Shown here: positions 6,680-15,917 of the stretch, piece after piece | How positions within the stretch are numbered: the stretch's first letter is position 1 | How the letters are laid out: every line of letters begins with the position of its first letter | NCBI GenBank assembly: GCA_964653485.1 | Contig: CAZZFF010000014.1 | Coordinates: forward strand, 1 to 64,000 | Source of the DNA: CAVQND01 sp964653485 | GTDB taxonomy: Bacteria; Verrucomicrobiota; Verrucomicrobiia; Limisphaerales; UBA8199 | Direction of reading: 5' to 3' | Length of the DNA: 64,000 bases | Made by a program: the position numbers and the translations under genes | Notes under the pieces: generated by a model | Seen by the model: only the letters and a program-made list of their open reading frames with translations | Told to the model about the DNA's origin: nothing | Database searches by the model: none

Positions 6680-9607
6680 TCAGGGAGCGGCTGTGAGGAC
6701 GTAATCGAGCAGGTCGGCCATGTCCTCCAAGGAGAGGCCTTGCTCCAGGCCCTCGGGCATAAGGGACCAGGATTGGGTCTGGATGGACTGGAGGTCGGCC
6801 AGCAGCCAGGCGATTTGAACGCCATCGAGCCGCCGGAGGTTGAGAGTCGAGGCGCTCTGTGAGGTCTTGATCCCCACCAGGCTCTCGCCTTCATTGGTCC
6901 TGGCGACGCATGTGGCATATTCGGGCCGCACGCGCCGATTCGGCTCGATAATGGCCTCGAGGACGGCTTGTCTTCCGCGGACTCTCGCGCCGGCCAGGTC
7001 GGGGCCGAAGAACTGGCCCTCGCCTCCGAGACGGTGGCACCCGGCACACAGGGCCAGGAACAGGCGATGGCCACGCACCGCCTCACCTTTGAGCCGGAGG
7101 GCCGGCTCAAATTGCTCAACTAAATTGGAGCGTGACTGCGTGACCGGGCCAAGAAGCCGGACGGCGGGCCGGCTGACCCCCGGGTCTTCATCGGTGCGCA
7201 GGAGGTTGAGACAGGCTGAAGGGAGGGCCGCGCCGTTGATATTGCCCGCCTCGATGGCGGCGAGCAAGACCGCGGCCCGTTGCGGCCGCGCCATCAGCGC
7301 CATCATCGCCTGCGCGCGCAGCGCGGGCCCCGTTCCCGCCCAAAAACGAACGAGGTCGGAAGCCACCGACGGGTCGTAGCAGCGCCCCCGCGCCGCCACC
7401 ACCTCCGATTCCAGGATGTAAGGCCCCGTCGGAATCAACAACGCCTGGAACCAATCTCCCGCATGGGGGTAATCTGCCGGATTAATGCCCAGGAGGTGGA
7501 CCGCATCGGCGCGCTCCGCCCAGGGCATGTTCTCATTGATCGCGGTCGCCAGCGCCGCATCGAAGAACCGCTGGAGCCGGTGTTGCGTGTCCGCCAGCCG
7601 GAGGGAGCTGCCGCTGCGGTGCAATCCCTCGCCCAACGCAATGAGCATCCCGTAAGGCGGCTGGGCTGTCACCGGGACCTGGTCCACCAGGTTCAGGACC
7701 TGGCTCACGTCGTCCAGTTTGCCTCTGACGCCTATCATGGCAACCAACTGCGCCAGGAACCGTTGGCCCGCGGGAGTATTGCCGAAGGGGGCAACCCCGG
7801 CCAACGTCGCCAGAAACGGCCCTGCGCCTTCGCGCAAGGAACTCAGCACGGCCCCGCTCATCCATGGGCTGTCCAGGTCCTGGGCGAGGATGCGCGCCAG
7901 CAGGAACCCTCGGTCCGGCAGCGGCAACTCGCCGAGGGTGAAGGCCAGTTGAAGGCGCACGCGCGGCGATGGGTCGTCAACCATGGCGCGAAGCCGCTCC
8001 CCGAGTTCTCCGGACATCTCGGGCGAAGCCGCGAACTGTTCCGCCAGGACCACGGCATTCTCGCGCACCCCTGCATCGCTGTCCTTTAGGGCCGCGAGCA
8101 CCTGCCCCGCCCGAAGCGCCCCCAACCCGTCCAGCGCGTGCAAGGCCCGCAGGCGCGCCAGCGGAAGCTTCGAGTGGTCCAGCATGCTCCGGAGCAGGGC
8201 CGCGGCCGCGGGGTCCCGCTCCTCGTACAATAGCCGGGCCGCCGTGTCGGCTTGCCAGCCGTTGTTTTGCGCCAGCGCCACGACCAGTTCGCGGGTCTGG
8301 AGCCGGTCCAGCCGCGTAGAGGCAGGCCGTTTGAACGACTCCGGAACAATGCGATAAACGCGGCCGCTCTCGCGGCCTTCTCGAAAGTCGGCGATGTAAA
8401 GCGCCCCCTCCGGGCCGTTGACGATTTGCCTCGGCCGAAACGACGTATCGCTCGAAATCAGGAACTCCGTGCGCCGCTCCTCGCCCGGGCGTTCGGCCGC
8501 CATCTCGAGTCCATGGTCCCGCAGCACAAAACGGTGAATGACATGCGCCTCCGGGTCCGCGACAAAGACATTGCCTAGATAATCCGAGGGGAAGGCGCCG
8601 CCCCGATAAACGACGCAGCCTCGGGCGTCCGTCAACCAGGCGGCAGCCGGCGCGTTGGTGGACGGCGGTTGGCCCCGGCCCGCCGGGGGCCTTCCTTGCG
8701 TAGAGGCGGATGCGCGGCCTGGCGCGGGGAAGCGATAGATAGCCGTGGCCGGGCCGGCTGCGTCCAGCAATTGCGGCGGCGGAGGGAAGAATGGGTTGCG
8801 CGCCAGGTAACGAGGCTCACACATCGCCATGCGCAGCGGGTGGCTCGAGTCGCACACGAACTTCCGGCCGCGATCGTCAAAGCTCATGCCGGTCTGCGCT
8901 GGACCGGCTTCGGGAGCAAGTGCCAGGGTCCGCGGGTCGAAGGCAAAATCGCTGTCGGACAGCGGCGTCGAAGGGAGTTGCGCGGCGCTGAGGACGCTGA
9001 CGACGCCATCCAGGCCAGCCATGCCGCAGTGCAGGCGGTTATCCAGCCCCCAGTTGAAACTGTTCAGCAACGCCGTTGGGTCGGGTGCGTAAGGCCGGGG
9101 ACCGAAACCGGTGAACACCACCTTGACCACGTCGGCAATGCCGTTCTCCGCGCTGTCCTTCAGGAAGAAAATCTGAGGAGTTGCCGCCACAAAAAGGCCG
9201 CCAGCGTAGCATGCCACCGCCGAGGGCCAGGGCAAATTGTCGGCATAAACGGTGCTGGTCTGGAACACGCCATTCTCATCCATATCCTCAAGCATGCGGA
9301 TTTGGCCCAGGTGCGGGCTCTGCTCGCGGCGGTCGGGGTAGTCGCGCATCTCGGCGACGAAGAGGCGCCCCCGCTCGTCGAACGCCAACGCCGCCGGCGC
9401 CGCAACCATTGGTTCGGCCGCCGCCAACTCGATGCGAAAGCCGCGCTCGACCTGGAACGAGGCCAGGGCGTTGGTGTTCTGGGACGCCGCGCCCCGGAGG
9501 GAGGGCCTGGACTGTTTCTTAGGCTCGACTGCCCAAGCCGCGCGCCAACAGACCAACAAGAAGAGAAACCCGGCAAGGCGCAGAACCAGCTTATTGCTCC
9601 ATTTCAT
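6680..9607 (-). CDS. PVC-type membrane-associated dehydrogenase with HEAT repeats and C-terminal cytochrome c domain
   Basis: The 975-aa exported protein has a signal peptide (residues ~1-26), then a beta-propeller like soluble glucose/sorbosone dehydrogenases (~50-420, with blades such as FDERGRLFVAEMRDYPD and GPEGALYIADFREG). HEAT-like helical repeats follow (~430-800), and the last ~140 residues are a haem c domain with CAGCH, the usual GPDL segment and a likely Met ligand in SLMPEGLEQG. This architecture is typical of Planctomycetota and Verrucomicrobiota, where many paralogues are thought to oxidise sugars or alcohols in the periplasm and pass electrons to the attached cytochrome. The substrate is unknown. 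Convergent with recQ, divergent from the rubrerythrin gene. Confidence 0.88.
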   Translation of the reverse strand: MKWSNKLVLRLAGFLFLLVCWRAAWAVEPKKQSRPSLRGAASQNTNALASFQVERGFRIELAAAEPMVAAPAALAFDERGRLFVAEMRDYPDRREQSPHLGQIRMLEDMDENGVFQTSTVYADNLPWPSAVACYAGGLFVAATPQIFFLKDSAENGIADVVKVVFTGFGPRPYAPDPTALLNSFNWGLDNRLHCGMAGLDGVVSVLSAAQLPSTPLSDSDFAFDPRTLALAPEAGPAQTGMSFDDRGRKFVCDSSHPLRMAMCEPRYLARNPFFPPPPQLLDAAGPATAIYRFPAPGRASASTQGRPPAGRGQPPSTNAPAAAWLTDARGCVVYRGGAFPSDYLGNVFVADPEAHVIHRFVLRDHGLEMAAERPGEERRTEFLISSDTSFRPRQIVNGPEGALYIADFREGRESGRVYRIVPESFKRPASTRLDRLQTRELVVALAQNNGWQADTAARLLYEERDPAAAALLRSMLDHSKLPLARLRALHALDGLGALRAGQVLAALKDSDAGVRENAVVLAEQFAASPEMSGELGERLRAMVDDPSPRVRLQLAFTLGELPLPDRGFLLARILAQDLDSPWMSGAVLSSLREGAGPFLATLAGVAPFGNTPAGQRFLAQLVAMIGVRGKLDDVSQVLNLVDQVPVTAQPPYGMLIALGEGLHRSGSSLRLADTQHRLQRFFDAALATAINENMPWAERADAVHLLGINPADYPHAGDWFQALLIPTGPYILESEVVAARGRCYDPSVASDLVRFWAGTGPALRAQAMMALMARPQRAAVLLAAIEAGNINGAALPSACLNLLRTDEDPGVSRPAVRLLGPVTQSRSNLVEQFEPALRLKGEAVRGHRLFLALCAGCHRLGGEGQFFGPDLAGARVRGRQAVLEAIIEPNRRVRPEYATCVARTNEGESLVGIKTSQSASTLNLRRLDGVQIAWLLADLQSIQTQSWSLMPEGLEQGLSLEDMADLLDYVLTAAP

Positions 9608-9663
9608 AAATGCACCAACCTATTGTCAGGCGGATAGCCTCACTGTCAATGGCTCTTTCCCGG

Positions 9664-9691
9664 TTGTCTTTTTCCCGTGGCTTCCTATGAT
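9664..9691 (+). promoter_or_regulatory. Candidate sigma-70-type promoter of the rubrerythrin gene
   Basis: TTGTCT (9664-9669) and TATGAT (9686-9691) are separated by 16 bp. The predicted start near 9698 gives a 27-nt leader to the ATG at 9725. Confidence 0.4.
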
Positions 9692-9724
9692 AGGCTCCCG
9701 GATGGTGAACATCCGCGAAATAGC

Positions 9725-10228
9725 ATGAAAAACTCCATCGATAACCTGAAAGAAGCGTTTGCCGGCGAAAGCCAAGCCAGCCAGAAATACCTGGCCTTCG
9801 CAAAAAAGGCCGAAAAGGACGGGTTTGGGAACATTGCCGCCCTTTTCCGCACCGCCGCTGAGGCGGAGCGGATTCACGCCGAGGGCCACCTTGGCGCGCT
9901 GGACGGCATCGGCTCGACCGCCGAGAACCTTGCGGCCGCGATAGGCGGGGAGACCTACGAATACACCAAGATGTATCCGCCCATGCTCAAGCAGGCCGAA
10001 GCCGAAGGACACAAGGCCAAGCGGATGTTCGACTACGCCTGCAAGGCCGAGGCGGTCCATGCCCACCTCTATCGACTGGCTCTGGAAGCGGTTCAAAAAG
10101 GGCAGGACTTGCCGGATCAAAAAATCTACCTCTGTCCCGTCTGCGGCCATATCGAGTTCGGAACTCCGCCGGAACACTGTCCCATCTGCAAGGCGAAGGG
10201 ATCGAGCTATATCCAAGTGCGGCAATAA
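9725..10228 (+). CDS. Rubrerythrin
   Basis: This 167-aa non-haem di-iron peroxidase would reduce hydrogen peroxide in the cytoplasm. The four-helix ferritin-like part carries two E-x-x-H motifs (EAERIHAEGH and KAEAVHAHLY) and the first-helix Glu in FAGESQASQKY. The C-terminal ~35 residues form a rubredoxin-like iron site with CPVCGH and CPIC. I chose the ATG at 9725 because the canonical start MKNSIDNLKEAF begins there; a longer frame from 9677 adds 16 unrelated residues. It is a single gene. Confidence 0.93.
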   Translation: MKNSIDNLKEAFAGESQASQKYLAFAKKAEKDGFGNIAALFRTAAEAERIHAEGHLGALDGIGSTAENLAAAIGGETYEYTKMYPPMLKQAEAEGHKAKRMFDYACKAEAVHAHLYRLALEAVQKGQDLPDQKIYLCPVCGHIEFGTPPEHCPICKAKGSSYIQVRQ

Positions 10229-10245
10229 GCCCGCCGCTGCCGGCA

Positions 10246-10264
10246 GGGCCGGAGGCTCCGGCCC
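10246..10264. terminator. GC-rich hairpin between convergent genes
   Basis: Arms GGGCCGGAG (10246-10254) and CTCCGGCCC (10256-10264) form a near-perfect stem between the rubrerythrin stop and the GloVer gene stop. No T-tract follows on either strand, so termination is only a possibility. Confidence 0.3.
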
Positions 10265-10309
10265 GCGTCATCCATATCATTGAACTGGAGTCGGGGCGGC
10301 CCGCCCCCG

Positions 10310-13255
10310 TCAAGGCACCGCGGGCGGGGGGGCGATTAAGACCCTGCCGCTTTGGCCTGAGCTTAGGAAGAAGCCCGACCCGACCCCTTGGTTCTGAAGG
10401 ACAACCCCCTCAAAGGAAATCGGTTTTGACACGCCAGGGGCCGCCACACTGCCGCTGAACGAGCCGAGCGCCGTCGAGAACGACAGGCTCAGCTTGTTGG
10501 GGCTTTGGTTGACGACCCTGTTGGAGGAGTCCAGGGTGATGAGGTTGGTGATGCTCTGGCCAAGACCGCCGCCGCTCAGGATCACAAGAAGATTGGTCGT
10601 GTTGAACAGGTTCGTCCCCCGTCCCGGAGCAGCGTAAGGGGAACCCAGGACGCTCGTCTGGAGTGCAACCCCGTTCGGGTAGTACTTCGCCGTCGAGAGG
10701 GCGGCTTTGAGCCACGTAACATCCCCTCCGAATCCCTGGTCGGAGCCGCTTGGGAACGCCAGCCACCCCAGCAGCAGGCCCTGGCCACCGGAGGGCGACA
10801 CATAGAGCGGCCACTGGCCGGAGGGCGAGACGGGGACCGTCTGGGCGAGGGGCGTGCCGTCGGCCAAGGCCCCGGACAAATGAATGTTGCCGGCGCCATC
10901 GACCTTCACTGTGCCCCAACCATCGCCGGCAGGCTGGGGCGTCGCGTCCGCGCCAGGAATGACGAACGTGTAAAGACCTTGCTGCGGAGCGATGTTGGTG
11001 CTCGCGTTGAACACGGCGAGGTCCCCCGCCAACTCCGCCACCCAGGCCTGATTGCTGACCGAGCCGGTGATGTGGTCCGTGCCTTGGGTCAAGTCCAATT
11101 GCAGCCCGAGGCTGAGGGGCTGCGACTTGCCCATCGGGACGGTCGCCTGGCCCATGCCTGTGGCGTCAAGCGGGCCGCTAAAGGACTCGTGGGCGCCGGC
11201 CATCTGCAACGAACCGCTGAACTTGCCCAGGTAGGTGACCTGGAGGGAGAAAAACCCGGCGTTGGTTAAGGTGACCTTGTTGGTATCGTAGAAAAGGCCG
11301 TTGTAGGTCCCCGCGACCTGGGCAAAGGGACTGGGGACAAAGTAGGCGGTGTTGGTGAGAGACGCATGGCCGACGGTGCTGACGGCGTAAGCCTGGAAGA
11401 GGTTCGTGCCGGGGGCGAGATTGATGTCCGCGCTCCAGCGCGTCCATCCTTTGATCGGCGTGGCCAACTGCCAACTGCTCGCGCTTGAGGATGAGTTGGT
11501 GAGCTTGTAGAACACGTGTGCCACACCCACCGTGCTGCTGGTGGTGCCCGTGACCGTGATGGCCGTCGTGCTCAGGTAGGTGTTTTGCGCCGGCCCGGTA
11601 ATCTTGAGCTTGGGTATCCCCTCGCCGTAAGGGTCGACTACAGTGAGCGTGAAATTGGTGCTGCTGATGAACCCGTTGGCGTTCTTGATGATCACCGTGT
11701 AGGTGCCGGAGTCGGCGGGCACCGCGTTGCTGATCGTCAGGATGGGACTGTTGATTCCGTAGAAATTGCGGCCGCCCCCCAGGTAGTTGCTATTATACAT
11801 CCATCGATAGGTCAAAGGAGCCGAGCCGCCGGCCGCCACCGCAAGAGTGATCGTGTTGCTGGTTTGGCCGGATTGGTTTGTCGGCTGCGTAATGATGTAA
11901 GGGACGAAGCCCGAAAGTCGGAATAGAGCCCCCTTCTTGCCCTTTCCGCCGGCCACCGTGGTTCCGTAGAAATTGCCGTCGCTTGCCTGCACCACTCCTC
12001 CGTATGGGTTGGCCCCGTTGGCGCCCGTAAACGAACTGAGGAGCTTCATCGGAGTGGAATTGGAAGGGTTGAAGCTGAAGACGACGCCGGAGTTGGCGCC
12101 CCCGCCCGCGGTGGTCGTGCCGTAGTAATTGCCATCCGACCCTTCGACCAGGCCGCCCGAAGGACTGGAGCCGTTGGTCCTCCCCAGGGAGAAGGACACG
12201 ATGTTCGTGTACGCCCCCCAGGCGGTAACGCCGAAAATCGTCCCGTCGCCTCCCACCTCGAGGTCGTTGGCGCCGCCCCCGGCGGCCGTGCCGTAGAAAA
12301 AGGTGACGTAATTAGTGGTCACATTCGTGCTCAAAAGCAGCGGCGCCTGTGGACTGGCGCCGTTCGTGACCGAGAACGCGAACAACGTCTGCAAGGGGTC
12401 GGGATCATTGGGCAGCACCATAAAAACCGCGCCCGAATTAAATACGCTGCCGCCGGCGGACGTGACCCCGAACAGGTTGAGCTGCCCGTCCAGATAGGTT
12501 GTGCCGACGGTCAACCCGGCAGCCGGGTAGGCGCCTGTGTTCGTGTTGTCGAACGAACCCACCAACCTCACTCCGGCGAGGGACCTCTCGGGTGAAGCCG
12601 AGCCGGGCGTGGGCGGCGAGAAGAGCGGGCACGAAAAGACCGCGCCAAAGTTGAACTCGCCGCCCATCAGGGTCGTGCCGAAAAGGTTTGTCTCGCCCGG
12701 CATTTGCACCAGAATGCACTCGGGCTGAGCGCCGTTGGTGCCATTGAACGCGGCCAGCGTTTTGATCTGGTTCGTCGTGCTTGCCCCAAAGACAAAAACC
12801 GTGCCCAGGTCATCCGGGCCGCCGGCGGAGGTCGTCCCATAAAAGTTGCCGTCGCTGCCGAGCATGAGTCCGCCGAGCGGCCTGGCCCCGTCGTTAGTCC
12901 CGCCCGAGAACGAATGCAGAAGGCTGAACGCTTGGTTGGTGGGGGTGAAGCTGAAGACCGTGCCCTGGTTGTGGGACCCACCGGCGGAGGTCGTGCCGTA
13001 GAGAATGCCGGTGTTGGTATCCAAGAGCAGGCCCGCGTAAGGCTGCGCCCCATTGGTGCCGTAGAAGTTCACTAGCGCCGTTAGCGTCAGAGTGGCGCTC
13101 GCCGACGACGGGTTCAAAGAGCACAGCAGCAGCGGCAGACACCCGCCGATCAGCAGGCGAAGCCACCTCCCCACCCACACCTTCGGCCTTCGGACTTCCG
13201 CCTTCGGACTTCCGCCGTCCGCCCTCTGACCCAGCACCGCGTGACAAGTCTTCAT
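10310..13255 (-). CDS. Secreted GloVer-repeat protein 1 (choice-of-anchor tandem repeat type)
   Basis: This is a 981-aa exported protein. A signal-like segment lies at residues ~28-55 (LRLLIGGCLPLLLC). Residues ~60-490 are tandem ~50-residue GloVer repeats with the pattern G-P-x-GGL/V-x-G-x-DGNFYGTT-x-GG-x-x-x-x-G-x-VF, probably one or two beta-propellers. An Ig-like domain follows (~500-590; QPTNQSGQTSNTITLAV). The final ~330 residues are a beta-rich module also found at the end of the 1603-aa GloVer protein (ends GVVLQNQG..GFFLSSGQSG). The function is unknown; adhesion or polymer binding is plausible. The first ~27 residues overlap a 14-bp tandem repeat, so the true start may be a later GTG. 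Confidence 0.82.
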   Translation of the reverse strand: MKTCHAVLGQRADGGSPKAEVRRPKVWVGRWLRLLIGGCLPLLLCSLNPSSASATLTLTALVNFYGTNGAQPYAGLLLDTNTGILYGTTSAGGSHNQGTVFSFTPTNQAFSLLHSFSGGTNDGARPLGGLMLGSDGNFYGTTSAGGPDDLGTVFVFGASTTNQIKTLAAFNGTNGAQPECILVQMPGETNLFGTTLMGGEFNFGAVFSCPLFSPPTPGSASPERSLAGVRLVGSFDNTNTGAYPAAGLTVGTTYLDGQLNLFGVTSAGGSVFNSGAVFMVLPNDPDPLQTLFAFSVTNGASPQAPLLLSTNVTTNYVTFFYGTAAGGGANDLEVGGDGTIFGVTAWGAYTNIVSFSLGRTNGSSPSGGLVEGSDGNYYGTTTAGGGANSGVVFSFNPSNSTPMKLLSSFTGANGANPYGGVVQASDGNFYGTTVAGGKGKKGALFRLSGFVPYIITQPTNQSGQTSNTITLAVAAGGSAPLTYRWMYNSNYLGGGRNFYGINSPILTISNAVPADSGTYTVIIKNANGFISSTNFTLTVVDPYGEGIPKLKITGPAQNTYLSTTAITVTGTTSSTVGVAHVFYKLTNSSSSASSWQLATPIKGWTRWSADINLAPGTNLFQAYAVSTVGHASLTNTAYFVPSPFAQVAGTYNGLFYDTNKVTLTNAGFFSLQVTYLGKFSGSLQMAGAHESFSGPLDATGMGQATVPMGKSQPLSLGLQLDLTQGTDHITGSVSNQAWVAELAGDLAVFNASTNIAPQQGLYTFVIPGADATPQPAGDGWGTVKVDGAGNIHLSGALADGTPLAQTVPVSPSGQWPLYVSPSGGQGLLLGWLAFPSGSDQGFGGDVTWLKAALSTAKYYPNGVALQTSVLGSPYAAPGRGTNLFNTTNLLVILSGGGLGQSITNLITLDSSNRVVNQSPNKLSLSFSTALGSFSGSVAAPGVSKPISFEGVVLQNQGVGSGFFLSSGQSGRVLIAPPPAVP
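13187..13214. repeat. Two perfect tandem copies of a 14-bp unit
   Basis: CCTTCGGACTTCCG occurs at 13187-13200 and again at 13201-13214, with a partial copy on each side. It falls in the 5' end of GloVer gene 1 and encodes a PKAEVRRPK-like stretch unlike a normal signal peptide. Confidence 0.8.
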
Positions 13256-13528
13256 GGTTTTCTCGATTCAAGCGCCCAAACAACCGACAAGACGTTCGAG
13301 CCGAGAGCGAGGTGACATGTCCTCGATGTTTTCTCAAGTCGAACCGCCGAGCGCGACTGCGATCAGCCCTTCTTTTACGCCTTGCAAGGCGCCGGGCACA
13401 AGCCGCAAAGTCGAATTAATCAATCACGAAGCCGAGTTTTTGATTCACAGCGGGGAGCAAATCCGATATACAATTGCCGTGTGTCAGGCCGGAGCAGAGA
13501 ACGGCGATGATAATTTGACCTTCACCCT

Positions 13529-14194
13529 ATGCCGTGGATGGAACAACTACAGGCCGCAAACCGGGCTCAAGCGGGTTGGATCGCCCTGGGGGCTTACACT
13601 CTGGGTTGCCTGGCCACGGGATATTACCTCGTGCGGTGGCGGACGGGGTTGGACCTGCGCCAGTTAGGCAGCGGCAGCCTGGGGGCCACGAACACAGGCC
13701 GCATCCTGGGAACGGCGGGCTTCTTGACGGCGTTAACCGGCGATGTCGCCAAGGGCGCCTTGGCCGTCTGGCTCGCCGGCCATTTCACCAAGGACCTGCT
13801 CCTGGTCGCCCTGGCCATGCTCGCGGTCGTCGTCGGGCACGTCTGGCCCGCCCAACTCCGCTTCCGCGGGGGCAAAGGAGTTGCCACCTCCCTGGGTGCC
13901 CTGATGATCTACGACTTTCAACTCGCCCTCGCGTTCGGAATTCTTTTCGCCGTCGGCCTGGTGATCGTCCGCAAGGTGGTCCCGGCCGGCTTGTTGGCTT
14001 TTGCGTGCCTGCCCTTGCTGAGCATTTATTGGAGGACCGATGCCGGCCCCCAGGCCGATGCCGCCCGAACTCTGGCCCTTTTCACCCTCGCGGCAATCGT
14101 TTTGGTTGCCCACCGCAAGAACCTGGTCACCGAAGGCTGCCGTCTCTTCGAGCACCCTGACATCCATCCCAAACCCGATCAACACGAATCATGA
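13529..14194 (+). CDS. plsY: Glycerol-3-phosphate acyltransferase PlsY
   Basis: The 221-aa multi-pass inner-membrane enzyme transfers an acyl group from acyl-phosphate to glycerol-3-phosphate, the first step of phospholipid synthesis. The PlsY motifs are clear: GSGSLGATNTGRILG near residue 50 (usually GSGNxGATN), RFRGGKGVATSLG near 112, and the C-terminal HRKNL. Five or so hydrophobic helices fit the family. Its stop overlaps the ATG of the next gene by 4 bp (ATGA), so the two are almost certainly co-translated. The upstream 273 bp are shared with the divergent GloVer gene. Confidence 0.94.
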   Translation: MPWMEQLQAANRAQAGWIALGAYTLGCLATGYYLVRWRTGLDLRQLGSGSLGATNTGRILGTAGFLTALTGDVAKGALAVWLAGHFTKDLLLVALAMLAVVVGHVWPAQLRFRGGKGVATSLGALMIYDFQLALAFGILFAVGLVIVRKVVPAGLLAFACLPLLSIYWRTDAGPQADAARTLALFTLAAIVLVAHRKNLVTEGCRLFEHPDIHPKPDQHES

Positions 14195-15834
14195 GCGCGC
14201 AACCCCCGTTGGTTTTCAAGTTTGCATCCGAGGACTGGGAATTCGAGGAGATTCACCGGCTCAACTACAAGACCTTCGTCGAGGAGATTCCCCAGCACCA
14301 AGCCTCGCCCTCGCACCGGTTAGTGGACAAGTTCCATTCAGAGAACACCTATTTGATCTGTTTGTGCGGGCGCAAGCTCGCCGGAATGCTGGCCGCGCGC
14401 GGCAACCGCCCCTTCTCCCTGGACCTCAAACTGCCCAACCTGGACTCCTACCTCCCGCCCGGGCGCAGGATTTGCGAAATCCGGCTCCTGGCGGTCGAAA
14501 GGAAGTTCCGCGGCGCCCAAGTCCTGCAAGGAATTCTGGCGCTCCTGTGGCAGCATGGAATCGAAAAAGGCTATGACCTGGCCATCATTTCCGGGACCAC
14601 GCGGCAATTCAAACTCTACCACCACCTCGGCTTCGTCCCGTTCGGACCCGTGGTCGGGAGCGGCGAGGCGCAGTTCCAGCCGATGTATGTCACGCTGGAG
14701 ACCTTCGAGCACGCGGCAAGGGAGTTTCTGCGCTCCGCCCCCTCGCGCTCGTTCCAACCCAGCGCCGTGAGTTTCCTGCCCGGCCCCGTGTCCGTGCGAC
14801 GCGAAGTCCGGCGTGCCTTCGAGCAAGCCGCCGAATCCCATCGCGCCGAGGCCTTTGTCAGGGATTTTCAGACAACCAAACAGGTCTTGTGCGAACTGGT
14901 GCGCGCGGGCAAGGTCGAGTTGGTTCTGGGTTCGGGAACCCTCGCCAACGACCTCGTTGCGGGGCAACTCTCCCTGGAGAATCGCCGGGGCCTGGTCTTG
15001 AGCAACGGTGAGTTCGGAGAGCGTCTCATCGACCACGCCAAGCGATTCCATCTGGACTTCCAGCCCATTGAGTTCCCTTGGGGCCAGCCCCTCGACCTGG
15101 CCGCCGTTCGGAAGGCGCTGGACCAAGACCCGGCTCCGGGCTGGGTCTGGTGCGCCCATTGTGAGACCTCCACGGGCGTTCTCAACGACTTGGACGCGCT
15201 CAAGAGACTCTGCGGCGAGTTCCACGCCAGACTTTGCCTCGATGCCATGAGCTCTATCGGCACCCTCGCCATCGACCTGCGGGGCGTCTATCTGGCCACT
15301 TCCTCCAGCGGCAAGGGCCTGCGCTCCTATCCGGGCATCTCCATGGTCTTTTACCACCATGACGTCCCCCCGGCGCCCCACGCCCTGCCGCGCTACCTGG
15401 ACCTGGGCTACTATGCGGCCAACCAGGGCATTCCATTCACCTTTTCCTCCAACCTGTTGCACGCCCTCCTGGCCGCATCGAGGCGGGTCCAGTGGGACCA
15501 TCGCTTCGCTGAACTGGCCGAACGCTCCGCCTGGCTGCGAGAAAGACTCTCCGGGTTGGGCCTCGAAGTGCTTGGCTCCGACACCCTCGCCTCGCCAGCG
15601 ATCCTCACCATCCCCCTGCCGCGGCAACTCAACTCGGTCAACATCGGCGCCCTCATGCAGGAGTCCGGCTACTTGCTGAGCTGCAACAGCGAGTACCTCC
15701 GGCGGAAAAACTGGATACAAATCAGCCTCATGGGCGAGTGCGGCAAGGAGAAGCTTGTCTGCCTCCTCAACGCCCTCAATCGCGTCTGCTTCCGCCGCCG
15801 CCCCGTCCAGCAACGCTCCACGGTTGACATTTAG
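14191..15834 (+). CDS. Fusion of a GNAT-like acyltransferase and a class-V PLP aminotransferase
   Basis: Residues 1-~185 resemble the GNAT/autoinducer-synthase-like fold (RLNYKTFVEEIPQH; CEIRLLAVERKFRGAQVLQG at ~95-114; KLYHHLGFVPFGP at ~141-153), as in N-acyl amino acid synthases. Residues ~192-530 are a fold-type I, class-V aminotransferase like the phosphonopyruvate/serine-glyoxylate group: SFLPGPVSVRREV at the entry, GSGTLAND, Asp351 in CLDAMSSIG, and Lys375 in SSSGKGLRSYPG as the probable Schiff-base lysine. Overlap with plsY suggests a role in lipid or acyl-amino-compound synthesis, but the substrate cannot be read from sequence. Both halves look complete, so this is a true bifunctional protein. 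Confidence 0.82.
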   Translation: MSAQPPLVFKFASEDWEFEEIHRLNYKTFVEEIPQHQASPSHRLVDKFHSENTYLICLCGRKLAGMLAARGNRPFSLDLKLPNLDSYLPPGRRICEIRLLAVERKFRGAQVLQGILALLWQHGIEKGYDLAIISGTTRQFKLYHHLGFVPFGPVVGSGEAQFQPMYVTLETFEHAAREFLRSAPSRSFQPSAVSFLPGPVSVRREVRRAFEQAAESHRAEAFVRDFQTTKQVLCELVRAGKVELVLGSGTLANDLVAGQLSLENRRGLVLSNGEFGERLIDHAKRFHLDFQPIEFPWGQPLDLAAVRKALDQDPAPGWVWCAHCETSTGVLNDLDALKRLCGEFHARLCLDAMSSIGTLAIDLRGVYLATSSSGKGLRSYPGISMVFYHHDVPPAPHALPRYLDLGYYAANQGIPFTFSSNLLHALLAASRRVQWDHRFAELAERSAWLRERLSGLGLEVLGSDTLASPAILTIPLPRQLNSVNIGALMQESGYLLSCNSEYLRRKNWIQISLMGECGKEKLVCLLNALNRVCFRRRPVQQRSTVDI

Positions 15835-15917
15835 CGGAACGGACGGACTGTTTATCTGACGAGAGTCGGCGGATTCATTTAACAAGTTTCGGCGGAAAAT
15901 GGGTGGAAAGGAGCCCA

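Noticed and set aside
10310..13255. Regularly spaced similar DNA stretches in the GloVer genes as a CRISPR-like array
   Set aside because: The repeats are ~150 bp apart, in frame, and encode the GloVer motif; they are protein repeats.
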